A stretch of DNA of 64,000 nt from CAVTSA01 sp963737225 (lineage in GTDB: Bacteria; Chloroflexota; Dormibacteria; Dormibacterales; Dormibacteraceae): contig CAVTSA010000017.1 of NCBI GenBank assembly GCA_963737225.1, positions 124,001-188,000 of the forward strand, written 5' to 3'. Below the pieces are notes generated by a model. That model saw nothing but the letters and a program-made list of their open reading frames with translations, was not told where the DNA came from and ran no database searches. A program made the position numbers and the translations under genes. Positions 1 through 8,258 of the stretch are shown piece after piece. Every line of letters begins with the position of its first letter. Position 1 is the first letter of the stretch.

Positions 1-853
1 TCCAGGTCTGGTACGTGTAGGCGAGAGGCATGGTCTCGTAGACCCCGACGACGGGCACTCGGCTCTGCCCGGCGATGGCGAGGAAGGTTTCGGTCACGGA
101 GTCGGTGACCTGCTGGTTGTAGAGGAACGCCTTCACCTGATGCTGCCGCAGCAGGTTCTCCTCCAGCGTCACGCTCTGCGGAGACAGGTCGACACCGTTC
201 ATGACGTCCGCCTGCAGCTCCCAGGGGGTCTTGTCGTCGAGACCCGCGGCCTGGAGCAGATAGTCCGGCACCGGTTCGGTGACCGCCACCGGTGCACCGG
301 CGTTCCGGGAGGCCAGCTCGGCGATGGCCTGATGCCACGGATCAAGCGACCTGTCGAACGACTGCACGTTGTGCTGGAAGTAGGAAGCGTGCGCAGGCTG
401 CAGCGCGGACAGCTCCTGCCCGATCCGCTTCGCGACCGCGGGCATCGTGCTCGGTTCGTACCAAAGGTGCGGGTTGGGCGTCGAGTCGGGAAGGCCGAGA
501 ACCCGCTGGACGTCGATCACCCGCCGGCTCGAGCTGGTGGCGGACTTCTCGATCTGGGTCATGAAGTCGTCGTAGCCGACTCCGTTTTGCACCACCAGCT
601 GTGCCCGCCCCACCTCCTCCGCGACGGCGGCGCTGGCCTCGAAGGTGTGCGGGTCGGTGTTGGGGTTGCTCATGATCGCCGTCACGTCGATATACCGTCC
701 ACCTATCTGCGACAGCACGTTGGCGTACTCGTTCTCCGCGCCGACGCCCTGGATCCGACCCGAACCTCCGGGTCCGGATTGGGGCCCGCAGGCCGCGGCG
801 AGCAGAGCCGTCACCGCAAGCAGCGTGGCAACCAGAAGACGGTGTCTGAGCAC
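1..853 (-). CDS. Zn/Mn ABC transporter substrate-binding lipoprotein (ZnuA-like), C-terminus off the left edge
   Basis: Reading the minus strand from a GTG at 853 gives about 284 residues before the window ends. The N-terminus is a lipoprotein signal peptide ending in LLAAAC-G, so the protein should be anchored outside the membrane and deliver a divalent metal to an ABC permease. Cluster A-I signatures are visible: NPNTDPHTFE and PNPHLWYEP, each giving one metal-ligand His. The usual third His region reads VAVTEPVPDYLL, with no His, a variant seen in some actinobacterial-type proteins. There is no Shine-Dalgarno; a TATCAT hexamer lies 7 bases upstream inside a Zur/Fur-like dyad, so the mRNA is probably leaderless and zinc-repressed. 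Zn versus Mn cannot be decided. The permease and ATPase genes are expected to the left. Confidence 0.88.
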   Translation of the reverse strand, partial: MLRHRLLVATLLAVTALLAAACGPQSGPGGSGRIQGVGAENEYANVLSQIGGRYIDVTAIMSNPNTDPHTFEASAAVAEEVGRAQLVVQNGVGYDDFMTQIEKSATSSSRRVIDVQRVLGLPDSTPNPHLWYEPSTMPAVAKRIGQELSALQPAHASYFQHNVQSFDRSLDPWHQAIAELASRNAGAPVAVTEPVPDYLLQAAGLDDKTPWELQADVMNGVDLSPQSVTLEENLLRQHQVKAFLYNQQVTDSVTETFLAIAGQSRVPVVGVYETMPLAYTYQTW

Positions 854-855
854 GT

Positions 856-876
856 TGAGAATGATAACGATTCTCA
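856..876. promoter_or_regulatory. Zur/Fur-family operator overlapping a leaderless promoter
   Basis: A 21-base imperfect palindrome has arms TGAGAAT and ATTCTCA around GATAACG. It resembles Fur/Zur boxes in length and A+T-rich centre. On the minus strand it contains TATCAT (866-861), placed 7 bases before the GTG of the metal-binding lipoprotein, so a bound repressor would cover the -10 element. The divergent lipoprotein at 923 lies 46 bases away and could share control. Confidence 0.7.
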
Positions 877-922
877 CTCACTCTGCGCGTAGCTTTGCAC
901 CACGCGGTCGCGTTTCTTTTCC

Positions 923-1786
923 ATGAGGGGTGATCGCCGCGTCGTCGCGGCCCTCGCGGCCATCGCCGCCGGCACGCTGCTGCTCCTCGCCGGCTGTGGA
1001 AGCTCCCCTTCCACCGCCCACACCGAAACCCCCACCGGCGCGACGCGGGAGGCCGTCCTGCGGACGGTCGAGAGCGCCTTCTTCAGCTCTACCGGCGACT
1101 CCCCCGAACTCCGGCTGTCGAGCCTCGAAGAGGTCGCGAGAGGATCCTCGAACTGGGCCCGGACCACGTTCGGAGCCACCCGCAGCGCACCTTCCGACAC
1201 CCGCCAGGCGCTCGCCGGGGGGCATGACCAGGGTCTGCTCAGCCAGGCCGGGGCCGGGGCCTGGACCTGGCTCGGGTACCTCGCTCCGGGCCCCGCGTCC
1301 TGCCGCAGCGTCGGGCGGTCGATCCCGGGGGGCGCGGCGCGGCTGCTCGGCCTGCCGCCGGTGTGCGCCGGAGTCCCGACTCCGAGTGCATCACCGCTCG
1401 GCGCCCCCAGCAGCGGGGTTTCGGACACCACGCTGACCAGCGGCGACGAGGCGACCATGCTGAGCATCTTCGTGACCACCAAGAACTCGGGTCCCACCGG
1501 CCAGATAGTGACGCCGACCACGATCAAGGTCAGCGCGTCGGCGCCGCCGCTCGCGGCCCTGGTCTCAGGTGGCGAGTGGGCGATGGTCACCTACGTACCG
1601 GCGCCGGGAGCGCCCGAGCCGCTGACCAGGATGCAGCTGCAGGACGGAGCCGGCACCGCCTTCTTTCTGGAGGCGGAGGGACATGGCTGGGCGCTGCGCG
1701 GGCTCGCCGGGCAGCCGTTCTGCAGCGGGGCCAAGACCGCCCAGGTCCCGCCTGCGGTCCTCACCCTCTGGGGCCACCCGTGCTGA
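923..1786 (+). CDS. putative secreted lipoprotein of unknown function
   Basis: This encodes 287 residues. The N-terminus has a basic start, a hydrophobic segment and the lipobox LLAGC-G, so it should be an extracytoplasmic lipoprotein. The rest has no family I recognise; it is rich in Ser, Thr, Gly and Pro and contains a region FVTTKNSGPTGQIVTPTTIKV that looks like beta structure, and it ends in Cys. It is divergent from the ZnuA-like gene across the Zur-like operator, so a role in metal handling is possible but only by position. A long minus-strand frame over the same bases lacks such signals and was discarded. Confidence 0.6.
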   Translation: MRGDRRVVAALAAIAAGTLLLLAGCGSSPSTAHTETPTGATREAVLRTVESAFFSSTGDSPELRLSSLEEVARGSSNWARTTFGATRSAPSDTRQALAGGHDQGLLSQAGAGAWTWLGYLAPGPASCRSVGRSIPGGAARLLGLPPVCAGVPTPSASPLGAPSSGVSDTTLTSGDEATMLSIFVTTKNSGPTGQIVTPTTIKVSASAPPLAALVSGGEWAMVTYVPAPGAPEPLTRMQLQDGAGTAFFLEAEGHGWALRGLAGQPFCSGAKTAQVPPAVLTLWGHPC

Positions 1787-1833
1787 GTCTGAGGCCCAGG
1801 GCCGAGCCGGCCGCGGAGATTGCAAAGGCGCGA

Positions 1834-1887
1834 TTGGTGCACCAATTGCCTATTCCGAACAGCGCAATTGGGTGATTGGTGCACCAA
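1834..1887. repeat. paired palindrome element, TTGGTGCACCAA type, spacing 42
   Basis: Two perfect copies of the 12-base palindrome TTGGTGCACCAA start at 1834 and 1876, 42 bases apart, between the convergent ends of the lipoprotein and arsC. Between them a CAATTG...CAATTG dyad brackets CCTATTCCGAACAGCG. The same unit recurs at 38009, 49631 and 51634. No T-run follows, so this is not a standard terminator. Confidence 0.85.
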
Positions 1888-1939
1888 CGGCCGACTCCGA
1901 GAGCGTTGGGGGACCCGGTCGGGTCGAGGGTCGTTGCGT

Positions 1940-2365
1940 CTACGTTCGTTGCCCGTCGGGAGCGAGGAGCTCCTCCACCAGACGGTGGACGCGAACCTCG
2001 ATCTCGTCGCGAATGCGACGGACGGTTTCGAGGCCCTGTCCGGCGGGATCATCGAGCTCCCAGTCCTCGCGCCGGCGACCCGGGTACACGGGGCAAGCAT
2101 CCCCGCACCCCATCGTGATGACGACATCCGCCTGACTGGCGAGCTCGTCGGTAAGCAGTCTCGGGTGAGCCGAGCGGAGGTCGATACCCCTCTCGGCCAT
2201 CGCGGTGAGCACCACCGGATTGATGGCCGTGGCGGGCTCGGTCCCGGCAGAGAGGACGTCAACGCGATCCCCGGCCATTTGCCGGAGGTACGCGGCCGCC
2301 ATCTGGCTGCGGCCGGCGTTATGGATGCATACGAAAAGCACGACAGGTCGCTCAGTGTTCGCCAC
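1940..2365 (-). CDS. arsC: arsenate reductase, low-molecular-weight phosphatase fold
   Basis: The product (141 residues) reduces arsenate to arsenite in the cytoplasm. The N-terminal P-loop is CX5R (Cys13-IHNAG-Arg19-S), followed by the MGCGDACP segment with two further Cys and the DDPAG acid loop of thioredoxin- or mycothiol-coupled LMW-PTP-type ArsC. Length matches the family (about 130-145). It is the last gene of the minus-strand ars operon and its start overlaps the end of the aquaglyceroporin gene by 14 bases, indicating translational coupling. Which thiol recycles it cannot be told from the sequence. Confidence 0.93.
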   Translation of the reverse strand: MANTERPVVLFVCIHNAGRSQMAAAYLRQMAGDRVDVLSAGTEPATAINPVVLTAMAERGIDLRSAHPRLLTDELASQADVVITMGCGDACPVYPGRRREDWELDDPAGQGLETVRRIRDEIEVRVHRLVEELLAPDGQRT

Positions 2366-3062
2366 TACCGGTGTCCTCCTTGAGGTCCTGATCGTCCAGG
2401 ACCGGGGGAAAGAGATAGCGCAAGGTCACCAAGGCGGCCAAGCCGCCGATGACCTGCGCGATGAGGAAGGGGATCACCGAGTTCGGCGCGATCCCGGCGA
2501 AGGTGTCGGAGAACATGCGAGCGATGGTGACCGCCGGGTTGGCGAAGCTGGTCGAGGATGTAAACCAGTAGGCGCCCGCGATGTAGGCTCCCACGGCGAA
2601 CGGGATCGCCGCAGCCCGCTTCGACCGGGCCAGCCCGAAGATCACGAGCAGCAGGCCGAAGGTAGCGATAACCTCGCCCAACCAGAGCCCCCATCCCCAC
2701 CTCACCTTGGTAGAGACTTCGATCGGCGCGCGAGAGAACATGAGATTGGCGGCGACGACGCCCAGGATTCCACCCAGGACCTGCACGACCCAGTAGACGC
2801 CGCAGTCTCTCCAGGGGAACCGGTTGAGCATCCGTTCCGCCAGAGTCACGACCGGATTGAAATGTGCACCGGATACGGGGGCAAGGACCAGGATCAGCAC
2901 CGCCAGCGCGACTCCGGTGGCGATCGAGTTTTCGAGCAATTCGAGGCCCGTCTGCCCAGGACTCAGCTGCTGGGCCATGATCCCGGAGCCAACCACGGCG
3001 ACCAGGAGCAGCGCGGTGCCAAGCAGCTCGGCCACTCCCCGGCGTAGAAGGTCCTGCCTCAT
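2352..3062 (-). CDS. MIP/aquaglyceroporin-family channel, probable arsenite exit channel
   Basis: An integral membrane protein of 236 residues with six hydrophobic segments and the two family half-helix motifs NPV (in GAHFNPVVTL) and NPA (in SFANPAVTIARMF). In operons with arsC, MIP channels (AqpS type) let arsenite leave down its gradient, replacing an ArsB or Acr3 pump; neither pump gene is visible here. I chose the ATG at 3062 because it overlaps the stop of the GNAT gene as ATGA and gives a normal N-terminus; a longer frame to 3107 would overlap the GNAT gene further. Water or glycerol transport remains possible. Confidence 0.88.
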   Translation of the reverse strand: MRQDLLRRGVAELLGTALLLVAVVGSGIMAQQLSPGQTGLELLENSIATGVALAVLILVLAPVSGAHFNPVVTLAERMLNRFPWRDCGVYWVVQVLGGILGVVAANLMFSRAPIEVSTKVRWGWGLWLGEVIATFGLLLVIFGLARSKRAAAIPFAVGAYIAGAYWFTSSTSFANPAVTIARMFSDTFAGIAPNSVIPFLIAQVIGGLAALVTLRYLFPPVLDDQDLKEDTGSGEH

Positions 3063-3562
3063 GGCCCGGCCGGCGCTCGCCGCTCGATCATGATCACGTC
3101 GCGCCATGTGCCGTGCAGCTGGGCGATCCTCTCACGACGTCCGACGATCCGGAATCCGCGAGACCGGTGGAGAGCAAGACTCGCCTTGTTCTCTGGGAAG
3201 ATGCCGCTCTGGATCGTCCAGATGCCGCCGTCGCCAGAGGCTCGGATGAGCTGGTCGAGCAAGATCCCCCCGACCCCCCGCCCACGATGATCCGCCGCGA
3301 CGTAGACGCTGTGCTCGACGACGCCGGCATAGCAGGCGCGGCGCGAGACCGGACCGGCAGCGACCCAGCCGACGATTCGGCCGTCGACGGCTGCGACGAA
3401 CCGAAGATCCTCGCGGTGGCCGACGTCCCACGTCGACCAGGGCGGCGTCGACGTCTCGAAGGTCGCGTCCCCGGTCGCGATGCCCTCGGAGTAGATGTGT
3501 TCGACCTGCGGCCAATCGCTCGCTCGCAGGTGCCGAGTCACGACCTCGGCTGAGTCGTCCAT
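3059..3562 (-). CDS. GNAT acetyltransferase, phosphinothricin/ArsN-like
   Basis: The product has 167 residues. Family signs: start MDDSAEVVTRHLRASDWPQV, the segment EGIATGDATFETSTPPW typical of the phosphinothricin/methionine-sulfoximine acetyltransferase group, and the acetyl-CoA loop DHRGRGVGGILL. The start at 3562 matches the family N-terminus. Its position in an ars operon (after arsR, overlapping the MIP gene by 4 bases) suggests the ArsN subgroup, whose ArsN1 members acetylate the arsenical arsinothricin. Substrate is therefore inference; a general amino-acid analogue acetyltransferase is the alternative. Confidence 0.85.
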   Translation of the reverse strand: MDDSAEVVTRHLRASDWPQVEHIYSEGIATGDATFETSTPPWSTWDVGHREDLRFVAAVDGRIVGWVAAGPVSRRACYAGVVEHSVYVAADHRGRGVGGILLDQLIRASGDGGIWTIQSGIFPENKASLALHRSRGFRIVGRRERIAQLHGTWRDVIMIERRAPAGP

Positions 3563-3615
3563 CGGCTCGCTAAGGGCGCGCGCCGGCGACGGGATCGGGT
3601 CTTGCGCCCATTCGG

Positions 3616-3981
3616 CTACGCCCCTCGGACAACCATCTGGTCGCCGACGTTTGCCAGGACCGCCTCTACAAGAGGGGGGAGAGGCGTGGTCGCTTGGTAG
3701 TAGATCCAGATCCCGTCCTTTTGGGCCGTGACCAGGCCGGCTCGCCGAAGCTTGCCCATGTGGTGCGAGATGGTGGGCTGTGACAGGCCGTATGCGGTCA
3801 AGAAGTCGCAGATGCAAACCGGGTGCGCGGCCGCACGGAGGGTCACCAGCATGCTGAGACGGGTGGGGTCGGCGAGGACCCGAAGCAGTTCGGCCGCGTC
3901 CTGTGCCGCCTCGCTCGACACGGTCGGACTCACCGAGCAGCACGCGCCGCGGATACGGAGTATCGGGATCTCGACCGTCAC
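3616..3981 (-). CDS. arsR: ArsR/SmtB-family arsenical-responsive repressor
   Basis: A winged-helix repressor of 121 residues. It shows LLRVLADPTRLSMLVTL, the recognition region VCICDFLTAYGLSQPTISHHMGKLRRAGLV and a beta-wing ending in IYY. The CxC in VCICDF matches the As(III) site of classical ArsR (ELCVCDL), and an extra CC near the N-terminus (RGACCSV) could add ligands. I used the GTG at 3981 because a longer frame to 4074 would run through the operator. It heads the minus-strand operon arsR-GNAT-MIP-arsC and is divergent from arsM. Confidence 0.9.
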   Translation of the reverse strand: MTVEIPILRIRGACCSVSPTVSSEAAQDAAELLRVLADPTRLSMLVTLRAAAHPVCICDFLTAYGLSQPTISHHMGKLRRAGLVTAQKDGIWIYYQATTPLPPLVEAVLANVGDQMVVRGA

Positions 3982-4042
3982 GGCCGGGATGTTACGCCAT
4001 GCATTGACGCTCTTCGATGGGTTCGGTAGGATTCCGAAATAG

Positions 4043-4058
4043 ATCGACAGAGGTCGAT
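4043..4058. promoter_or_regulatory. candidate ArsR operator between arsR and arsM
   Basis: The 16-base dyad ATCGACAGAGGTCGAT has 6-base arms and a 4-base centre and lies between the divergent arsR and arsM starts. TCGATGGGTT occurs at its right edge and again about 40 bases to the left, a direct repeat. Location and symmetry fit a shared ArsR operator; binding is inferred. Confidence 0.55.
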
Positions 4059-4092
4059 GGGTTTTCCGGAACATGATCGAGGTTTCAAAGAC

Positions 4093-4848
4093 ATGAGCGG
4101 CGAGATTCGGGAAGCGGTTCGGCAGCGATATGCCGGCTTCGCGGTACAGATCTCCGGGTCCGGGTGCTGCGACGAGAGCGGTTGTTGCTCGTCGTCAGAA
4201 GCGATCGACCCAAGCGCGGCGTGCGGGACGGCCTACTCGGCGGACGAGCTCAAGGAGGTCGGCATCGACGGCGGAGTAAGCCTGGGGTGCGGTAACCCCA
4301 CGCTGCTGGCGGAGTTGGAGCCTGGCCAGACGGTGCTCGACCTGGGTAGTGGCGGCGGCCTGGACGTGTTGCTGTCCGCTCGGCGAGTCGCGCCTGGTGG
4401 GCATGCCTACGGTGTCGACATGACGGATGAGATGCTGGCGCTCGCCCGGGCGAACCAAGAGAGGTCGGGGGTCGAGAACGCGACCTTCTTGAAGGGGACG
4501 ATCGAGCAGATTCCGCTTCCGAACGAAAGCGTCGACGTCGTCATCTCCAACTGTGTCATCAACCTTGCCGAGGACAAAGGAGCGGTAATCCGCGAAGCGG
4601 CGAGGGTGCTGCGCCCAGGTGGCTTGTTCGCCGTCGCGGACATGGTCCAAATCGAAGAACTCGCGCCCGATGCCAAGCACGCGATCGACCAGTGGGCCGG
4701 CTGCGTGTCGGGGAGTATCCCGATGGACCAGTACCGGGCTTACCTGGAGAGCGCCGGCTTCACTGACGTGGACATCGATGTGCATACGGAGCGCCCGGTC
4801 GACGGACAGGGTCGGATAGGAAGCGCACATATCAGGGCGCGTCGCTGA
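4093..4848 (+). CDS. arsM: arsenite S-adenosylmethionine methyltransferase
   Basis: The product (251 residues) methylates As(III), giving methylated and volatile arsenicals. It has the N-terminal Cys-rich GSGCCDESGCCSSSE segment, AACGTAYS, the SAM motif LDLGSGGGLDVLLSARRV, and later Cys residues in VISNCVINL and WAGCVSGS, matching the ArsM pattern. An in-frame ATG exists at 4057, but the one at 4093 follows GAGG at a better distance and begins SGEIREAVRQRYAG like relatives. It is divergent from arsR over a dyad, so likely induced by arsenite together with the operon. Confidence 0.93.
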   Translation: MSGEIREAVRQRYAGFAVQISGSGCCDESGCCSSSEAIDPSAACGTAYSADELKEVGIDGGVSLGCGNPTLLAELEPGQTVLDLGSGGGLDVLLSARRVAPGGHAYGVDMTDEMLALARANQERSGVENATFLKGTIEQIPLPNESVDVVISNCVINLAEDKGAVIREAARVLRPGGLFAVADMVQIEELAPDAKHAIDQWAGCVSGSIPMDQYRAYLESAGFTDVDIDVHTERPVDGQGRIGSAHIRARR

Positions 4849-5399
4849 CCTTCCAGGAGACCAGGGACGTGAGGCTCGTCGCGGCCAGGCTCGGGCACGA
4901 GGTTACCCCGGTTTCTGACCCGCATCATCGCTGCCTGAATGCTGCCCTACCGCCTCAGGACTCCTTGGACCGGCCCGGAGTAAGCAGGTAGAAGAGCACA
5001 TCCCATAGCCGATCCTTGGCCGGACGATCTCCGGAGGTCGACGGGGGACGCACGAAGGTATGCGTCGGGACTCTCAGGCCGCTCGTGAGGGGCCGGGCCT
5101 CGAGGGATTTGTCGAAGCGCGGCGGAGGGAGGGCCTAGGCGTCAGGCACGGCGGTGCAACATCTCCTCCACATTGGGGATTCGTATCGCACGAAGGAGAA
5201 GGCCCTTGGCCCTCTCTGATCGACAAGCCGACTCCGGTCCCTGGCCTTGGCGGTCGGCAACCACGTCGCTGTGGGCCGTCACCAACATCGCTGGGTGTAT
5301 TGGTCGGCAAGTCGTGGACGGTCGACGGAGTGCACGGTGACCGACTCGAGCAACCGTCCTGAAGGAGTCCCCGGCGGCGCCGGGCTCAGCGCCGGCTCG
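4849..5399. other. 550-base intergenic stretch, no gene recognised
   Basis: No open frame here has family signatures, a convincing start, or consistent codon bias. The segment just after arsM encodes in one frame a short RLVAARLGHEVTP-like string but stops soon, and I could not assign it. No T-run terminator was seen. Confidence 0.5.
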
Positions 5400-6074
5400 A
5401 TGAATGGGCCGAACGAGGACCGCGAACGGGCCAGGGCCGCTTTCGAGCGTAAGCATGATCCGGCGCGCGTCCTCGCTCTATCGGATGGTGTGTTCGCGAT
5501 CATCATCACGTTGCTCGTCCTGGACATCCATGTGCCCACTCTTGTTGGCGGTCAGTCGCTGACTACTGCGCTCGACGAGATTTGGCCCACCCTCACGGCG
5601 TTCGTCATCAGCTTCATAGTGGCCGGCATGTATTGGGTGGGGCATCGTGATCTCTTCACGTTGATCCGGCGAACTGATCGTCAACTGGTGTGGCTCAACA
5701 TCGTGTTCCTGCTGCCGCTGTGTCTGCTGCCGTTCGGTGCCTCGCTCGTGGGCCATTACGAAGTCAAAGCGGTGGCGCTTCGGATCTACGGTGCGGTCCT
5801 GGTAGCGATCGCGGTCATGCGGGTCGTTAACTGGATGTACGCCGCCAGCCGCCCGGCCCTGCTCTGGCGGCCGCTGAGTCGGAACCAGCGCCTGGCGGGG
5901 ATCGCCCTCGGCGTTCTGCCGGGCCTGCTGTACTTGCTGGCGATACTGCTCGCCGGCATCACTCCTGTCATCAGCCTGGCGATCTACGCGGCAGGGCCAC
6001 TGCTCTACTTCCTTGGGATCACCGGGCTCCGAGCTACGCGGAAGCGAAACCAGGAGTACGCGGACTTCACTTAA
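5400..6074 (+). CDS. TMEM175/DUF1211-family membrane protein, putative K+ channel
   Basis: This encodes 224 residues with about six hydrophobic segments. The first helix carries the family signature (F/A)SDGVFAI in ALSDGVFAIIITLLVLDI, and the next holds GMYWVGHRDLF. Bacterial TMEM175 proteins form potassium-selective channels in the cytoplasmic membrane. I start at the ATG at 5400 because the frame further upstream has no family similarity. It stands alone between arsM and the PRC-barrel gene. Channel function is from family knowledge only. Confidence 0.85.
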   Translation: MNGPNEDRERARAAFERKHDPARVLALSDGVFAIIITLLVLDIHVPTLVGGQSLTTALDEIWPTLTAFVISFIVAGMYWVGHRDLFTLIRRTDRQLVWLNIVFLLPLCLLPFGASLVGHYEVKAVALRIYGAVLVAIAVMRVVNWMYAASRPALLWRPLSRNQRLAGIALGVLPGLLYLLAILLAGITPVISLAIYAAGPLLYFLGITGLRATRKRNQEYADFT

Positions 6075-6463
6075 GCAGCACAAGATCGTGCCGGACCCTT
6101 CGAGCGTGCCTACTCCGTTTGAGGGGGGGCCTGCGTCTCGATGTAGTTGGACGAACGCGATGAGATGATGCTGCACATGCACCATCAACGGGAACCAGAT
6201 TCGGGATCGGGAGGAGGTTCTTTGCGAGCGGAGTAGGTGACCGGCAAGCGGCTCGACGGGGATCGCCTGGTCCGCCGTCGGTGATCTCGTTCCATGAATC
6301 GTCGGGGATCGCGCGGGGGATCGGTGTAGCCCTGACTTTGGAATCCGGAGGTTCTCGTGAAGTATTGTTCTCCGATCGCGGAGTCGCCGGCCATTCGCTT
6401 CTCCTTGGTAGCATGCCTACAACATGCTGGTTGGAGCAAGAGTCGTTCTCTGGAGGGACAGTG

Positions 6464-6742
6464 ATGATCGAAACACCTGACTTCCGGGAGTGGGTCGGCG
6501 ACGAAGTCCGCTCATCGAGCGGGGATAAGATCGGAACGTTGGAAGATGTCTATTTCGATGCAGACGCCGGTGAGCCGGGCCGCGCTTACTTGATGGTCGC
6601 ATTCCATGACGAGGAGCTCAAGCAGGCGCCGACTCTGGAGTCGGGCACCGACCTCACAAGCGCCGACGAGGAACGCATTTATCGGTACTACAAGATGGAC
6701 TATCAGCACCATAGCTCAGGACGTCGGTTGGTACGGCGCTAG
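6464..6742 (+). CDS. small PRC-barrel domain protein
   Basis: A product of 92 residues. The PRC-barrel strand pattern is WVGDEVRSSSGDKIGTLEDVYFD followed by GRAYLMVAF, with an acidic middle and a basic end (RRLVRR). The ATG at 6464 follows GGAGGGA at 6 bases, better than the upstream in-frame starts. Small PRC-barrel proteins are common in stress-linked gene groups of high-GC soil bacteria; the exact role is unknown. The next gene, 72 bases downstream, may be co-transcribed. Confidence 0.75.
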   Translation: MIETPDFREWVGDEVRSSSGDKIGTLEDVYFDADAGEPGRAYLMVAFHDEELKQAPTLESGTDLTSADEERIYRYYKMDYQHHSSGRRLVRR

Positions 6743-6814
6743 GTCGATCCGCCAAGGCGCTTCCATATCACCCGCCCCTCGGGCGCTGTAATTACAACAG
6801 GAGGATAGGTCACG

Positions 6815-7036
6815 TTGATGGAGTCGAAGTGGTTCATACGTGTAGCTCTGTTGACGGCTGGTGCTGCGGTACTGGTCATGCTAGCGACACGGATCCGTCA
6901 GAAACGCCAAGTTGCCGAGCAGACCGTCGACAGCATCCATGAACAGCTCGATGCTCTTGACCCTGCCACCCGAGCCGCAGTGATAGCGCGACTCGAGGTG
7001 GACGAGATAGAAAAGGTGCGCAAGAGTCGAAGCTGA
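6815..7036 (+). CDS. small single-span membrane protein
   Basis: 73 residues: one transmembrane helix (FIRVALLTAGAAVLVMLATRI, written here in part by position 6-25) followed by a charged helical tail with a possible coiled coil (EQTVDSIHEQLDALDPATRAA). AGGAGG at 6799 favours the TTG at 6815, with an ATG at 6818 as alternative. Function unknown; it lies in a group of small envelope or stress proteins. Confidence 0.65.
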   Translation: MMESKWFIRVALLTAGAAVLVMLATRIRQKRQVAEQTVDSIHEQLDALDPATRAAVIARLEVDEIEKVRKSRS

Positions 7037-7291
7037 ACAACGCGTGCCGGCTGGCCACTTACTGAGCGCCTTCGCTAGGGGTTTCATGCCCCTGCATGGC
7101 GGGTGCAGCGCGCGGGCCGGCGGTGCGTGCCCGGCCGGCGTCTACCAGCTCGCGCGTCGCCTCGGTCGATGACGCCGGCGTGTCTGCACCGGCGGGCACG
7201 TGCCCTGGGCCGAGGGTCGCCATGGAGCAACAAAGGCGGGAGGGAGCGAACCTCGTGATCCCCCGCTTCGAGCAGGCCCTGGAGTGCCGGC

Positions 7292-8245
7292 ATGTCTGAC
7301 CGAGACGGAGGGGCGCTCGATCGGCTTAAAAGGGGTGCCGCGGCGGGGATCGTTGACGTCTGCGTGTACCTCGTCGTTTTGAACTTGTTCATCCAGTATT
7401 TCCCGACAGTGCTCAGCGAGAGCTTCTTCCTGTCTTTGCTGACGGCCGTGCTGCTCAAGATCGTCCTTGAATTCGTCGTCGCCGCCGAGCATTGGGTCAG
7501 GGAACGGTTCCGCGAGGCGTCAACGCCGATCGGCAAACTGGTCTCGGCATTGACACTCTGGGCCGTCCTGCTGGGTAGCAAGTTCCTCGTCTTGGAACTC
7601 ACCGATATAGTGTTTCGCGGCCGCGTAAGTCTCGGTGGCTTCTTCTCGGTGGTGGTGTTGATCCTTACCCTCCTAGTGTCCCGGCTGGGCGTCCGACATC
7701 TACTGCAGTGGACGGCCCCGCGAGCCGGCGAGCTGACGTCCAGGCGGATAGGTGGTCGCTGTCATGATCAGCCCGGGACCGCGCGCTGGAGCCCCGCGAA
7801 CGTCCTGGAACCCAGGGCGAGAGCCATGCGCGATCAGCCCCCCCCCGGCCACCGTGATTGCCGCCAGAACCGGGCCCCCAGAGGGCACGAAGAGCAAGCC
7901 CAGCCCGAGCCCCATCACCAAGCCGCCCGCACCGCCTTCGGGCGGGCGCGCGCCGAGGCGGGAAATGCCGGCCACGACGCCGGCCAGGATCCGATGACGA
8001 CGAGCCGAGTCACCCGGCTCAGCCTCCCGCCGTACTGCCGGCACCTCCGGCCCGGGGCCTTGAACGCAGACAGGTTGACCATACTGCCGTGCTCGGAGAC
8101 GGCTTGGCGGCGCACTCGAGGGGGGGCCGGTGGACATCGTGCCACGGCCGGGACCGCACCTTCGACGTCTTGGATCTGCGGAAGGCTGCACGGAGGCGGC
8201 AAGTTGTCACCTGCTAGTCTCCTGTCCCAAAGATCGGTTGAGTAA
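7292..8245 (+). CDS. membrane protein of unknown function; only the first ~145 residues look coding
   Basis: The frame gives 317 residues. Up to about residue 145 it is a convincing membrane protein with four hydrophobic segments (for example GIVDVCVYLVVLNLFIQYF and KLVSALTLWAVLLGSKFLVL) and a GGAG ribosome site. After about 7735 it turns into Arg/Pro/Gly-rich sequence without family features and runs into the IS element at 8217. In another frame a stop follows just after that point (TGA near 7730), so the true gene may end there, with a one-base indel near 7720. The rest is likely non-coding or antisense to a small minus-strand gene. Confidence 0.5.
   Translation: MSDRDGGALDRLKRGAAAGIVDVCVYLVVLNLFIQYFPTVLSESFFLSLLTAVLLKIVLEFVVAAEHWVRERFREASTPIGKLVSALTLWAVLLGSKFLVLELTDIVFRGRVSLGGFFSVVVLILTLLVSRLGVRHLLQWTAPRAGELTSRRIGGRCHDQPGTARWSPANVLEPRARAMRDQPPPGHRDCRQNRAPRGHEEQAQPEPHHQAARTAFGRARAEAGNAGHDAGQDPMTTSRVTRLSLPPYCRHLRPGALNADRLTILPCSETAWRRTRGGAGGHRATAGTAPSTSWICGRLHGGGKLSPASLLSQRSVE
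7700..8013 (-). CDS. possible small membrane protein, perhaps frameshifted
   Basis: The minus strand reads VTRLVVIGS from a GTG at 8013 in one frame and then LAGVVAGISRLGARPPEGG, GGLVMGLGLGLLFVPSGGPV and AAITVAGGGLIAHG in the next, which together look like a two-helix membrane protein. A one-base shift near 7990 is needed. It is antisense to the doubtful second half of the neighbouring plus-strand frame. I do not recognise a family. Confidence 0.3.
8217..8241 (+). repeat. left terminal inverted repeat of the IS630 element
   Basis: Begins directly after the TA at 8215-8216. It matches the reverse complement of 9342-9366 in blocks GTCT, TGTCCC, AGAT and GTTGA. Confidence 0.88.
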
Positions 8246-8258
8246 TCTGTGGTAACCG

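Noticed and set aside
874..1590. Minus-strand open frame of 238 codons over the lipoprotein gene
   Set aside because: No family motif, no start context, and the plus frame has a clear lipobox.
7282..7292. GAGTGCCGGCA before the membrane protein gene at 7292
   Set aside because: Only one core, without a second at 41-43 bases; overlaps the ribosome site.
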